Position numbers and translations under genes: made by a program
Assembly (NCBI GenBank): GCA_963692955.1
Contig: OY843587.1
Location: 1,612,001-1,676,000 of the forward strand
DNA: 64,000 nt
Direction of reading: 5' to 3'
Source of the DNA: UBA5158 sp963692955
GTDB lineage: Bacteria > Pseudomonadota > Gammaproteobacteria > DSM-16500
In this document: positions 27,176 to 35,152 of the stretch, piece after piece
Layout: each line of letters opens with the position of its first letter
Position numbering within the stretch: position 1 is the first letter of the stretch
Notes under the pieces: generated by a model
The model's database searches: none
What the model saw: the letters and a program-made list of their open reading frames with translations, nothing else
Told to the model about the DNA's origin: nothing

Positions 27176-28021
27176 ATGACGGCACAATTAATCGATGGTA
27201 AGGCGCTCGCCGCAGCGCTGCGCGACGTTATCAGTAAAGAAATTCACGCGCGCAAAGCAGCCGGCCACCGCGAACCCGGCTTGGCTGTCGTCTTAGTCGG
27301 CGACGATCACGCCTCCGACATTTATGTCCGGAACAAACGCCAAGCGTGTGAATCCGTCGGCATTAAATCGTTTTATCATCAGTTACCCGCGGATATTTCC
27401 GAACATGATTTAATTAATTTAATTCAAGAATTGAATGATGACGATAACGTCGATGGTATCTTGCTGCAATTGCCGCTGCCCAAACATATTAATTCAGACT
27501 TAGCTTTAGATTGCATTAATCCAAACAAAGACGTCGACGGTTTCCACGCTTATAATCTCGGCCGTTTAGCGCAACGCCGCCCGCTCCTACGTTCTTGCAC
27601 GCCGCTAGGTATCATGACGCTGCTCGATAGTATTCATACGGAATATAAATATAAACACGCGGTGATTGTGGGCGCGTCGAATATCGTAGGCAGACCGATG
27701 GCGTTAGAATTATTGTTAGCGGGATGCACGGTGACCGTGTGTCACCGCTTCACTGCTGATTTAGAATATTTTGTTAAGCAGGCGGATATTTTAGTTTCTG
27801 CCGTCGGCAAACCTAATATCATAAAAGGCGACTGGATCAAGCCAGGCGCAATTGTGATTGATGTCGGCATTAACCGCTTAGAAGACGGCTCTATCACCGG
27901 CGATGTGGAGTTCGAATCCGCCCGTAAAAACGCAGCTTGGATAACGCCCGTGCCTGGCGGCGTTGGCCCGATGACCGTGGCGACTTTACTCAGAAACACG
28001 CTAGACGCCGCTAAAAGTTAA
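27176..28021 (+). CDS. folD: Methylenetetrahydrofolate dehydrogenase / cyclohydrolase FolD
   Basis: This bifunctional enzyme interconverts 5,10-methylene- and 10-formyl-tetrahydrofolate for one-carbon metabolism. Family motifs are VGDDHASDIYVRNKRQAC with the catalytic Lys, GILLQLPLP, NPNKDVDGFH, and the C-terminal TPVPGGVGPMTVATLL. The ATG at 27176 gives the normal 281 residues; the frame is open to a TTG at 27161. A TATAAT (27132-27137) is a good -10. The TAA stop overlaps the first half-site of a PmrA-like box that serves the next gene. Confidence 0.96.
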   Translation: MTAQLIDGKALAAALRDVISKEIHARKAAGHREPGLAVVLVGDDHASDIYVRNKRQACESVGIKSFYHQLPADISEHDLINLIQELNDDDNVDGILLQLPLPKHINSDLALDCINPNKDVDGFHAYNLGRLAQRRPLLRSCTPLGIMTLLDSIHTEYKYKHAVIVGASNIVGRPMALELLLAGCTVTVCHRFTADLEYFVKQADILVSAVGKPNIIKGDWIKPGAIVIDVGINRLEDGSITGDVEFESARKNAAWITPVPGGVGPMTVATLLRNTLDAAKS

Positions 28022-28049
28022 TAAAACGTTAAGATAATTGGCGTAAGAT
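28018..28049 (+). promoter_or_regulatory. PmrA-like box with -10 element
   Basis: TTAA (28018-28021), seven bases TAAAACG, TTAA (28029-28032), eleven bases, then TAAGAT (28044-28049). Spacing is identical to the sites at 8132 and 16268. It overlaps the folD stop codon. With this -10, transcription would begin near 28056, so the gene behind it must start at the ATG 28084, not at 28048. Confidence 0.6.
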
Positions 28050-28083
28050 GCGCCATTACTATTCCATTAATGCGGTGTTCCCC

Positions 28084-28560
28084 ATGTCTAAATCTCTCAA
28101 ATATTGGACGGATAAATACGACCAATGCACTAAAAATCAAAACTCTAGAGAAACTGGCGTTGCTTTAGATCTTTCAAGTAATCACGCTTGGAAATCAATA
28201 GAACTTTTGGCCGAATATGCTGGCTTTTACAAGCATAGCTTAATTGGTTTGCCACATGCTTGGGGCGGCCAATTACATCGATTTTTTACTGGTCGTTGGA
28301 ACACTCACCACGGTAATAAAATTCAAGCTGCGATCGGCGTCTACTATGAAATGGATAGCATAGAAGCTGTCGACTTCCATGAACAAACGACGAAAGATGT
28401 CTTAAATCATGTTTATAAAAAACTGGGAAATGTGACGCTCAATCCAAATGGTGACTTAGCGAAAATTTTTGACGTCATCAAAACGAACACGGGGTTGGAT
28501 TATTTTGCTATCGCGGAGCAACTTGATCAGGCAACCATTCAGCAGTACGCTCATTCATAG
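28084..28560 (+). CDS. Unknown protein under a PmrA-like promoter
   Basis: This 158-residue soluble protein has no recognised domain. It contains a central segment LPHAWGGQLHRFF then WNTHHGNKIQAAIGVYYEM, rich in His and aromatic residues, and a helical C-terminus. No signal peptide or membrane segment is present. The ATG at 28084 is inferred from the promoter, whose -10 at 28044-28049 overlaps the upstream ATG at 28048; the ribosome site is weak. It is a single-gene unit between folD and a convergent transporter gene. The promoter makes an effector role possible; the sequence alone does not show it. Confidence 0.55.
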   Translation: MSKSLKYWTDKYDQCTKNQNSRETGVALDLSSNHAWKSIELLAEYAGFYKHSLIGLPHAWGGQLHRFFTGRWNTHHGNKIQAAIGVYYEMDSIEAVDFHEQTTKDVLNHVYKKLGNVTLNPNGDLAKIFDVIKTNTGLDYFAIAEQLDQATIQQYAHS

Positions 28561-28604
28561 TTGTTTCCGTATTTCGCTGCGCTGCATACGAGCTACGTTT
28601 TAGT

Positions 28605-29984
28605 CTACTCACCTACTGCCGCTAACGCGGCAGCTTTCGTGCTAAAGCCCAATTGAATTTCTTCCAGCGTGCGGGCTTTCGTTTCCGGCAAGAAAAATAA
28701 CGTCACTAAAAAATATCCAAACGTGAATAGCGCGAATAGCCAATACGTTTGGCTCATACCTAAGTATTTCATCAACGGCAGGAAATAAACCGACAACACG
28801 GTCGCCGACAGCGAACTAAAGAACAGACAAAACGCGATGCCTTTACCGCGCACACGCGTGGGAAATAATTCGGAAATCGCGAGCCACACTACGACACCTG
28901 GACCAATCGCGAATGACATGATAAAAAATAACAAACCGATTAACACCATGATTCCTGAATGTGTAGACGTTTTTAAAAAATAAGTAATAAAGCCTAAATA
29001 AATTTCCGACGCCATCACGCCAAACACACCCAGCAATAACAACGGTCTGCGCCCCCAAGAATCGATTAAGGTGATCGCGACAATCGTGACGATGAAATTC
29101 AGCACGCCGATGCCAGCCGACCCCATCATAGTAATTAGATTCGAGTGTATTCCAGCATTTTTCAAAATTAAAGGCGCGTATTGTAAAAAAGAATTAATTC
29201 CGGTTAATTGATTGAAGATACAAATCAAGACTGCCACCGTCGCCGGCCCTAAAAATTGTAGGGAAAAAAAGTCACTCCACGTGCCGCGGACTTTATCCAA
29301 ACTATCTTGAATGGAATGGAGGTCATGCTCTACTTCATCAATGTGATTGCGAATGAGCATTAAAACCGCGCGCGCTTTTTGGGGTTGTTTATGCGCCATC
29401 AACCAGCGCGGTGTTTCAGGTAAGCGTAAAATACCAAATAATAAAATGAACACCGGCACTAACAGCACGGAAAACATCGCCTTCCAATTTCCCGAAGGCG
29501 TAAACAACAAGTCGACGAAATACGCCAATACAATGCCAAAGGTTAATAATAATTGAAAAAAAGTGATGTATTTGCCGCGGTCTTTACTCGGCACAATTTC
29601 CGCGACATACAAAGGCACGCCCACCGACACCATGCCCACACCCACGCCTAAGAATAATCTCGCGCCGAAAATCATATAAAAATTATAGGAAAATAATATT
29701 TGAATAATGCCGATTAAGAAAATAATGCAAGATGCTAAAATCAAATAGCGCCGGCCGTAATGATCCCCGATCGGCCCCGCTAGCAACGTGCCTAACAAAC
29801 CGCCGCCTAAGACAGCGCCAACGATGCAGCCGATTTGCGTATCGGTCATGGGGATAGTGTTTTTTATAAATAAAAGCGCGCCGGAGATGACGCCGATGTC
29901 ATAGCCGTAAAGAATCCCACCAACACTAACTAGCCCTGCTATCCATAACACTAATCTATTTTGTTTAGTACTCGAAGCGGACAT
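28605..29984 (-). CDS. Sugar porter family MFS transporter
   Basis: This 459-residue protein has twelve predicted membrane segments and all sugar-porter marks: GYDIGVISGALLF in helix 1, GDHYGRRYLIL after helix 2, PETPRWLMAH after helix 6, QLTGINSFLQYAP in helix 7, DSWGRRPLLLLG between 8 and 9, and PETKARTLEEI at the end. It is close in type to the proton symporters GalP, XylE and AraE. The substrate cannot be told from the sequence. It is transcribed toward the gene at 28084 and appears to be alone; a terminator of the upstream sel1 gene separates it from that gene. Confidence 0.93.
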   Translation of the reverse strand: MSASSTKQNRLVLWIAGLVSVGGILYGYDIGVISGALLFIKNTIPMTDTQIGCIVGAVLGGGLLGTLLAGPIGDHYGRRYLILASCIIFLIGIIQILFSYNFYMIFGARLFLGVGVGMVSVGVPLYVAEIVPSKDRGKYITFFQLLLTFGIVLAYFVDLLFTPSGNWKAMFSVLLVPVFILLFGILRLPETPRWLMAHKQPQKARAVLMLIRNHIDEVEHDLHSIQDSLDKVRGTWSDFFSLQFLGPATVAVLICIFNQLTGINSFLQYAPLILKNAGIHSNLITMMGSAGIGVLNFIVTIVAITLIDSWGRRPLLLLGVFGVMASEIYLGFITYFLKTSTHSGIMVLIGLLFFIMSFAIGPGVVVWLAISELFPTRVRGKGIAFCLFFSSLSATVLSVYFLPLMKYLGMSQTYWLFALFTFGYFLVTLFFLPETKARTLEEIQLGFSTKAAALAAVGE

Positions 29985-30007
29985 TCATTTCACCATCCAC
30001 ATAAATC

Positions 30008-30041
30008 TTTTTATAAAAAATAGCCCCGTTTATGCGGGGCT
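30008..30041 (-). terminator. Rho-independent terminator after the Sel1 gene
   Basis: On the minus strand AGCCCCG, a six-base loop and CGGGGCT (30041-30022) are followed by ATTTTTTATAAAAAG. It ends transcription of the Sel1-repeat gene that stops at 30070. Confidence 0.88.
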
Positions 30042-30069
30042 GGTGACCGGAACGATAAAAAAATTCCGA

Positions 30070-31476
30070 TTATTTAGCTGTCGATGCGTAAGCATTATAA
30101 TAATTCTGCGCCATCTGTTTCGCCGCGTCGATTTGATCTTGCGGCAAATATTTCGCTAGCAAGTCGCGCAGCTTAGACGCGTTATCGCGGACTTGTTGAT
30201 TGCTAGAAGTAGACGCCAACGACGACCATACATAAGCTTTTTGGTTATCTTGTTTAACGCCGTCACCATTCGCATACATGGTCGCCAATGATAATTGTGC
30301 GTTATCAATGCCGGCTTGCGCTGCTTTCTCATACCAACTAGCCGCAGTGGTTTTATCTGCGGGTACGCCTAGACCTTGTTGGTAAAATAACCCGACCATG
30401 TATTCCGCTTTCGCCGAATTTTGCTTTGCGGCGGCAAGATACCAGTTAAACGCTTTCATGTCATCTTTCGCCACACCTTCGCCATTATGGTAAAGCGAGG
30501 CCGCGGCGAATTGCGCATCGGCTTGGCCTTGGTCAGCGGCTTTCGAATATAAATCTAACGCTTGTTCTATGCTTTTCGATTGCCCGATACCGTTGTAAGC
30601 GAAATAGCCTTCCATGTATTGCGCGCGCGGTAAACCTTGGTCACCGGCTTTGGAGATCCAATTGAGCGCGAGTTTTTGATTAGCGGTCGTACCCCAACCG
30701 TTGTAATACATGACGCCTAAATTATATTGCGCCACCGGCAGCCCTTGTTGAGCGGCGGAGTTAAACCAATTAAAAGCTTTTTGTTGATCGACGGGTGTCC
30801 CGCCGACACCAAGTGTCGCGATCAAGCCCATCATGAATTGTGCTTTCGCCAAACCGTTAGCAGCGGCCGTGGCAAAATAACTATTCGCTTTCAAAATATC
30901 TTTCGCCACGCCGACGCCATTGTAATACATCAAACCTAAATTATATTGCGCTTGCGGCACACCTTGCGCGGCCGCTTTGCTGTACCAAACGACCGCGTCA
31001 TCTAAATGGTGAGAAACGTTACTGGCGTAAGCCATAAAGCCCATCATATATTCGGCCGCGGCATTTTCGCCCAGCGCTGCTTGCTTATAAAAAGATAACG
31101 CTTCAGAAAAAATTTGTGGTACCGCAACGCCGTTGTAATACATCGCGCCTAACGCATTTTGCGCCTCTGGTAAACCTTGCTGACTGGATTTCATAAACCA
31201 AGCCATGGCGAGCTGATCATCTTTATCGATGCCAAAACCATTCAAGTAGCAGTAAGCTAATTGATACTCAGCGACTTTATCGCCTGCGGCGGCGAGAGAT
31301 TTATAGATAGGGACGGCTTTATCGTAATTTTTGCTAACCATAAAATTGTTAGCATCAAGTAATTTTGAGGCGGTGGCGCGATCATGAAAATATTGCGCTC
31401 CGGAATTATCCGCGTAAGTAAGACTGCAGAAAGAGATAGTGATAGCGGTTACAGCTAGTTTAATAAAATCCCTCAT
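30070..31476 (-). CDS. Secreted Sel1-repeat (TPR-like) protein
   Basis: The 468-residue protein has a signal peptide (ending SLTYA) and then about ten Sel1-like repeats of 36 residues, with the recurring pattern A-x2-NLG-x-MYYNG-x-GV and A-x3-WY-x-KAA-x-QG. It should form a solenoid for protein-protein contacts in the periplasm or outside the cell. In Legionella, Sel1 proteins such as LpnE and EnhC act in host-cell entry and periplasmic homeostasis; whether this one does is inference. It has its own terminator. It is 20 bases upstream-adjacent to rocD's 3' end on the same strand. Confidence 0.88.
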   Translation of the reverse strand: MRDFIKLAVTAITISFCSLTYADNSGAQYFHDRATASKLLDANNFMVSKNYDKAVPIYKSLAAAGDKVAEYQLAYCYLNGFGIDKDDQLAMAWFMKSSQQGLPEAQNALGAMYYNGVAVPQIFSEALSFYKQAALGENAAAEYMMGFMAYASNVSHHLDDAVVWYSKAAAQGVPQAQYNLGLMYYNGVGVAKDILKANSYFATAAANGLAKAQFMMGLIATLGVGGTPVDQQKAFNWFNSAAQQGLPVAQYNLGVMYYNGWGTTANQKLALNWISKAGDQGLPRAQYMEGYFAYNGIGQSKSIEQALDLYSKAADQGQADAQFAAASLYHNGEGVAKDDMKAFNWYLAAAKQNSAKAEYMVGLFYQQGLGVPADKTTAASWYEKAAQAGIDNAQLSLATMYANGDGVKQDNQKAYVWSSLASTSSNQQVRDNASKLRDLLAKYLPQDQIDAAKQMAQNYYNAYASTAK

Positions 31477-31496
31477 GCCACGCTCCCTGTGTCAAC

Positions 31497-32723
31497 TTAT
31501 GTTTGGCCTATAGTTCCGCTGCGTTCTTGCTCGGCTTCGGTGATAACTTGTTTGATAGCGGTTATCACTTCGTCTAATTGTTCTTGCGTAATTAACAACG
31601 GCGGCGCAAGCCGAATGACCGTTCCATGTGTTTCTTTGGTCAAAACCCCGTGCTTCAATAACTTTAAGCATAGCTCATGAGCAGAATCATAGCCTGGATT
31701 AATCTCCAAGCCAACTAGCAAACCTTTACCACGCACATCGGCGATCAATGGCGATTGGATTTTCTGCAGCTGTTGTAAGAGATAATACCCTAGCTTTTCG
31801 GCACGCGCCGCGAAATCGTCTCTGAGTAACACGTCTATCGCGGCCGAGCCCACTGCCGCCGCTAACGGATTGCCGCCGAATGTACTACCGTGATCGCCAG
31901 GTGAAAAAACATCCATGACGTCTTTACGCGTTAAAAATAACGACACTGGCAGTAAGCCGCCGCCCAATGCTTTTCCTAATACCAAAGCATCCGGAATCAC
32001 GCCCTCATGATCGCTGGCGAGAAACTTGCCGGTACGCGCCAAGCCGGTTTGAATTTCGTCGCAAATCAACAAGACATTATGTTTTTTGCAAAGTTCGGCG
32101 CAATCTTTCAAATAACCCGTTGGCGGAATGATGATGCCATTCTCGCCTTGTATTGGCTCTACTAAGAAAGCCGCGGTATTCGGCGTGATCGCTTCCGCTA
32201 GCGCTTGCGCGTCACCATAAGGAATAATTTTAAAGCCCGCTGGGAATGGACCAAAGCCGTCGCGATATTGTTTTTCCGTCGACATACCGACAATCGCGAT
32301 CGTGCGGCCATGAAAATTACCTTCACAAATGATGATTTCAGCTTTATCGGCGGGGACTTTTTTGACTTTATAAGCCCATTTGCGCGCGGCTTTCAATGCC
32401 GTCTCGACGGCTTCAGCACCGGTATTCATCGGCAAGGCTTTATCTTGTTTTGTCAGTTTGCAAATTTTTTCTAGGAAAGGAGCAAGCTGATCGGTGTAAA
32501 ACGCTCTGGAAGTCACTGCGAGGGTGGCTGCTTGATGAGTTAACGCTTTGACTAATTCCGGATGACAGTGGCCGTGACTAACAGCGGAATACGCGCTCAT
32601 CATATCCGTGTAGCGGTTACCCGCATCGTCCCACAGATAAATCCCTTCCCCTTTGACTAAAACGACAGGCAAAGGTTCGTAATTATGCGCGCCATATAAA
32701 CGCTCACCCTCGATCGGTTTCAT
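31497..32723 (-). CDS. rocD: Ornithine--oxo-acid aminotransferase
   Basis: RocD moves the delta-amino group of ornithine to 2-oxoglutarate, giving glutamate semialdehyde. This is a class III PLP aminotransferase of 408 residues. GAHNYEPLPVVL near the N-terminus is the ornithine-aminotransferase mark. The cofactor site is visible as NTGAEAVETALKAARKW, CDEIQTGLARTGK and the Schiff-base Lys in LVLGKALGGG. GAGGG precedes the ATG. It is upstream of the Sel1 gene, 20 bases apart, and may share a transcript. It links arginine/ornithine catabolism to proline and glutamate, typical for amino-acid-fed intracellular bacteria. Confidence 0.94.
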   Translation of the reverse strand: MKPIEGERLYGAHNYEPLPVVLVKGEGIYLWDDAGNRYTDMMSAYSAVSHGHCHPELVKALTHQAATLAVTSRAFYTDQLAPFLEKICKLTKQDKALPMNTGAEAVETALKAARKWAYKVKKVPADKAEIIICEGNFHGRTIAIVGMSTEKQYRDGFGPFPAGFKIIPYGDAQALAEAITPNTAAFLVEPIQGENGIIIPPTGYLKDCAELCKKHNVLLICDEIQTGLARTGKFLASDHEGVIPDALVLGKALGGGLLPVSLFLTRKDVMDVFSPGDHGSTFGGNPLAAAVGSAAIDVLLRDDFAARAEKLGYYLLQQLQKIQSPLIADVRGKGLLVGLEINPGYDSAHELCLKLLKHGVLTKETHGTVIRLAPPLLITQEQLDEVITAIKQVITEAEQERSGTIGQT

Positions 32724-33100
32724 GCCGCCCTCATTTTTTATAGTATTTAAAATATATAATACCTTACTACGTAGCTAAGATGGACTTTAAAACAGGGGAA
32801 TTAACGGAAAAAAATCAGGAGTGTTCTTGTAGGAAGCCTCAAAGACCGCGTTCTTTCTTGCTAGTGGAGACTTGTGCAACACTTTAGGCTTTCCTGTGAT
32901 TTCCAGGCTCTGCACACCGTGTTACAAGACCGCCTCCGATTAAAATTACTGTGCGGTTTTGGACAAAATTCCATCAAAAACACTCTCATTTAATTATAGG
33001 GGGGTTTTAATTAATTACCACTAAAAGTGAAAGAAATTTTAACTATAACTGATTGATAAACATGATAATTTAAAAATAAATTTTTGAAGAAAATACGGCT
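32724..33100. other. Intergenic region with a long imperfect stem
   Basis: No protein gene is visible. AGGAAGCCT (32831-32839) with the following AAAG can pair with CTTT plus AGGCTTTCCT (32882-32895), giving about 13 base pairs with two bulges. The surrounding 32810-32960 sequence is less AT-rich than its flanks. It could be a small RNA, but I cannot match it to 6S, SRP or another named family. The stretch from 32985 to 33100 is AT-rich with nothing recognisable. Confidence 0.25.
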
Positions 33101-33721
33101 TTACATTAAGTTTTTTATGTCGCCTTTCCCTTCACGCAGGACTTTAGGATAACCATCGACTAAATCGACGATAGTGGTGAACATAGGCGGGCAAGAGCCG
33201 CCGTCGATGATTAAATCTACTAGTTTTCCTAGCTTTTCATTAATATCTTGGGCTTCTAACGGCATATCTTCTTCACCTGGTATGAACAGCGTCACGCTCA
33301 TTAAGGGCTCGTTTAACTCTTCTAGCAGCGCGAGTAGGACTTTATTGTCAGGCACGCGTATGCCTATCGTATTGCGCTTAGGATGCAATAACCTGCGGGG
33401 TACTTCTTTCGTAGCGTTTAAGATAAAAGTATAAGCCCCTGGTGTATGTGCTTTGAGGATGCGGAAAGCGGTGTTATCCACCATAGCGTAAGTCGATAAT
33501 TCGGATAAATCACGGCAAACCAAGGTAAATTTGTGTTTATCATCAAGGCGGCGGATTTGCCGGATGCGCTCTAAAGCGGATTTATCCGCTAAACGGCAGC
33601 CTAACGCGTAGGCTGAATCAGTGGGATACACGATCACACCACCGTCATGGACGATCTTCGCTGCTTCTTTGATTAAACGCGGTTGAGGAGATTCGGGATG
33701 AATATTAAAAAATTGACTCAT
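33101..33721 (-). CDS. yciO: YciO/YrdC/Sua5-family protein (threonylcarbamoyl-AMP synthase-like)
   Basis: The 206-residue protein is a single YrdC-like domain, with GGVIVYPTDSAYALGC, KHKFTLVCRDLSELS, and TPGAYTFIL, closest in pattern to the YciO subgroup. YrdC/TsaC proteins make threonylcarbamoyl-AMP for t6A37 modification of tRNA; YciO is a paralogue whose cellular role is less sure. It is transcribed away from rlmD with 51 bases between them. The C-terminus ends VLREGKGDIKNLM, typical of YciO. The start is ATG with GGGGCTTATG context. Confidence 0.88.
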   Translation of the reverse strand: MSQFFNIHPESPQPRLIKEAAKIVHDGGVIVYPTDSAYALGCRLADKSALERIRQIRRLDDKHKFTLVCRDLSELSTYAMVDNTAFRILKAHTPGAYTFILNATKEVPRRLLHPKRNTIGIRVPDNKVLLALLEELNEPLMSVTLFIPGEEDMPLEAQDINEKLGKLVDLIIDGGSCPPMFTTIVDLVDGYPKVLREGKGDIKNLM

Positions 33722-33772
33722 AAGCCCCGTCCTTGGTCTATAATAGCCGTCTTTTTTAACTGATTAGTAAAC

Positions 33773-35110
33773 ATGAAATCTAAACTTACCTCATCTGATC
33801 CGTTGTTATCAACAACAATAACTGCGTTAAGCCATGATGGCCGCGGTATCGCCGCGTCAGACAAGCATAAAACTACCTTCATTAGCGGCGCGCTGATCGG
33901 TGAGGAAGTCACTTTTCGCCTCGTAAAAAAACATTCGCGCTACAACGAAGGCCACGCGGTGGACATTCAAAATGCGTCTCCCGATCGCGTGATACCTGAA
34001 TGTCCACACTTTCAAGTCTGCGGCGGTTGCAGTATGCAACATATCCGTATGTCTGTGCAGATCGAGCAAAAACAAAAAATTCTGCTCGAACAATTGAAAC
34101 ATTTCGGTCATGTAGAACCTGCTGCCTTGTTAACACCCATAAGCGCGCAAACCTCAGGCTACCGTCGTAAAGCGCGTTTAGGCGTAAGATACGTCGCGAA
34201 ACAAGGCAAAGTCCTCGTTGGTTTTCGTGAAAAAGCCAGTAATGTCTTAACGGACATAGAAACTTGCTTAGTACTGCATCCTAGCGTTAGTAAATTTATC
34301 CCGGAAATTTCGCCGTTAATTTCCAGCTTATCGCAATACCAAAATATTCCCCAAATCGATGTCGCGGTCGGCGACCATGCCAGCGCGCTAGTCTTCCGTC
34401 ATTTGCAGCCCCTAACGGCGAATGATTTCGAAAAATTAACAGCGTTTGGAAAAAAATATCAAGTCGAAATTTATTTGCAACCAAACTCGCCGGAAAAATT
34501 TTTCAAACTCTGGCCGCAAGACGACAACCATTTATTAACTTACGCCCTGACCGCTTATGAAATTGAAATGCGTTTTCATCCGTTAGATTTCATTCAAGTG
34601 AATAATGAAATTAATCATTTGATGATTAAGCAAGCTTTAAATTTATTGGCGCCGACGGCTGACGATAGTATTTTAGATTTATTTTGCGGCTCAGGAAATT
34701 TCACCCTGCCGCTCGCGCGCACCGCGCGGCAAGTAACCGGCGTGGAAGGCAGCGATGACATGGTGAACCGCGCAAAAGACAACGCACTGCACAATCAAAT
34801 CACCAACACGGAATTTTATCGCGCCAATTTAGCCGAAATTCCGAAAATGCCGCCCAGTTGGATGCAGAGCAACTATACTAAAATCTTGTTAGACCCACCG
34901 CGCACCGGCGCGAAAGAAATACTGCCGTTGATCTCGAAATTTAAACCAAAATCCATTGTCTACGTCTCCTGTAATCCTGCTACACTGGCCAGAGACGCGG
35001 GAGAATTAGTGCATATTCACAGTTATAAATTGCAGAAAGTGGGAGTAATCAATATGTTTCCCCATACCAGCCATATCGAAGCCATTGCATTATTTGAAAA
35101 AATTAAATAA
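33773..35110 (+). CDS. rlmD: 23S rRNA (uracil-5)-methyltransferase RlmD
   Basis: RlmD methylates U1939 of 23S rRNA using S-adenosylmethionine. A TRAM domain is at the N-terminus (ALSHDGRGIA). Iron-sulfur Cys residues lie in CPHFQVCGGCSMQH. The methyltransferase domain has DLFCGSGNFTLPLA, LLDPPRTGA and the nucleophile Cys in VYVSCNPATLARD. The 445-residue length is standard. A TATAAT (33736-33741) lies in the short divergent gap to yciO. It precedes relA by 42 bases, the conserved gammaproteobacterial order rlmD-relA. Confidence 0.95.
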   Translation: MKSKLTSSDPLLSTTITALSHDGRGIAASDKHKTTFISGALIGEEVTFRLVKKHSRYNEGHAVDIQNASPDRVIPECPHFQVCGGCSMQHIRMSVQIEQKQKILLEQLKHFGHVEPAALLTPISAQTSGYRRKARLGVRYVAKQGKVLVGFREKASNVLTDIETCLVLHPSVSKFIPEISPLISSLSQYQNIPQIDVAVGDHASALVFRHLQPLTANDFEKLTAFGKKYQVEIYLQPNSPEKFFKLWPQDDNHLLTYALTAYEIEMRFHPLDFIQVNNEINHLMIKQALNLLAPTADDSILDLFCGSGNFTLPLARTARQVTGVEGSDDMVNRAKDNALHNQITNTEFYRANLAEIPKMPPSWMQSNYTKILLDPPRTGAKEILPLISKFKPKSIVYVSCNPATLARDAGELVHIHSYKLQKVGVINMFPHTSHIEAIALFEKIK

Positions 35111-35152
35111 TAAAAACAAAGAAATACTCTATACTTTAAGATAGAGGACGGT

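Noticed and set aside
30070..31476. Sel1 repeats as a DNA tandem repeat array
   Set aside because: The units are diverged at DNA level and are explained by protein solenoid repeats.
32810..32960. 6S RNA or SRP RNA between rocD and yciO
   Set aside because: The conserved sequence blocks of these RNAs are not visible; kept only as a generic structured region.
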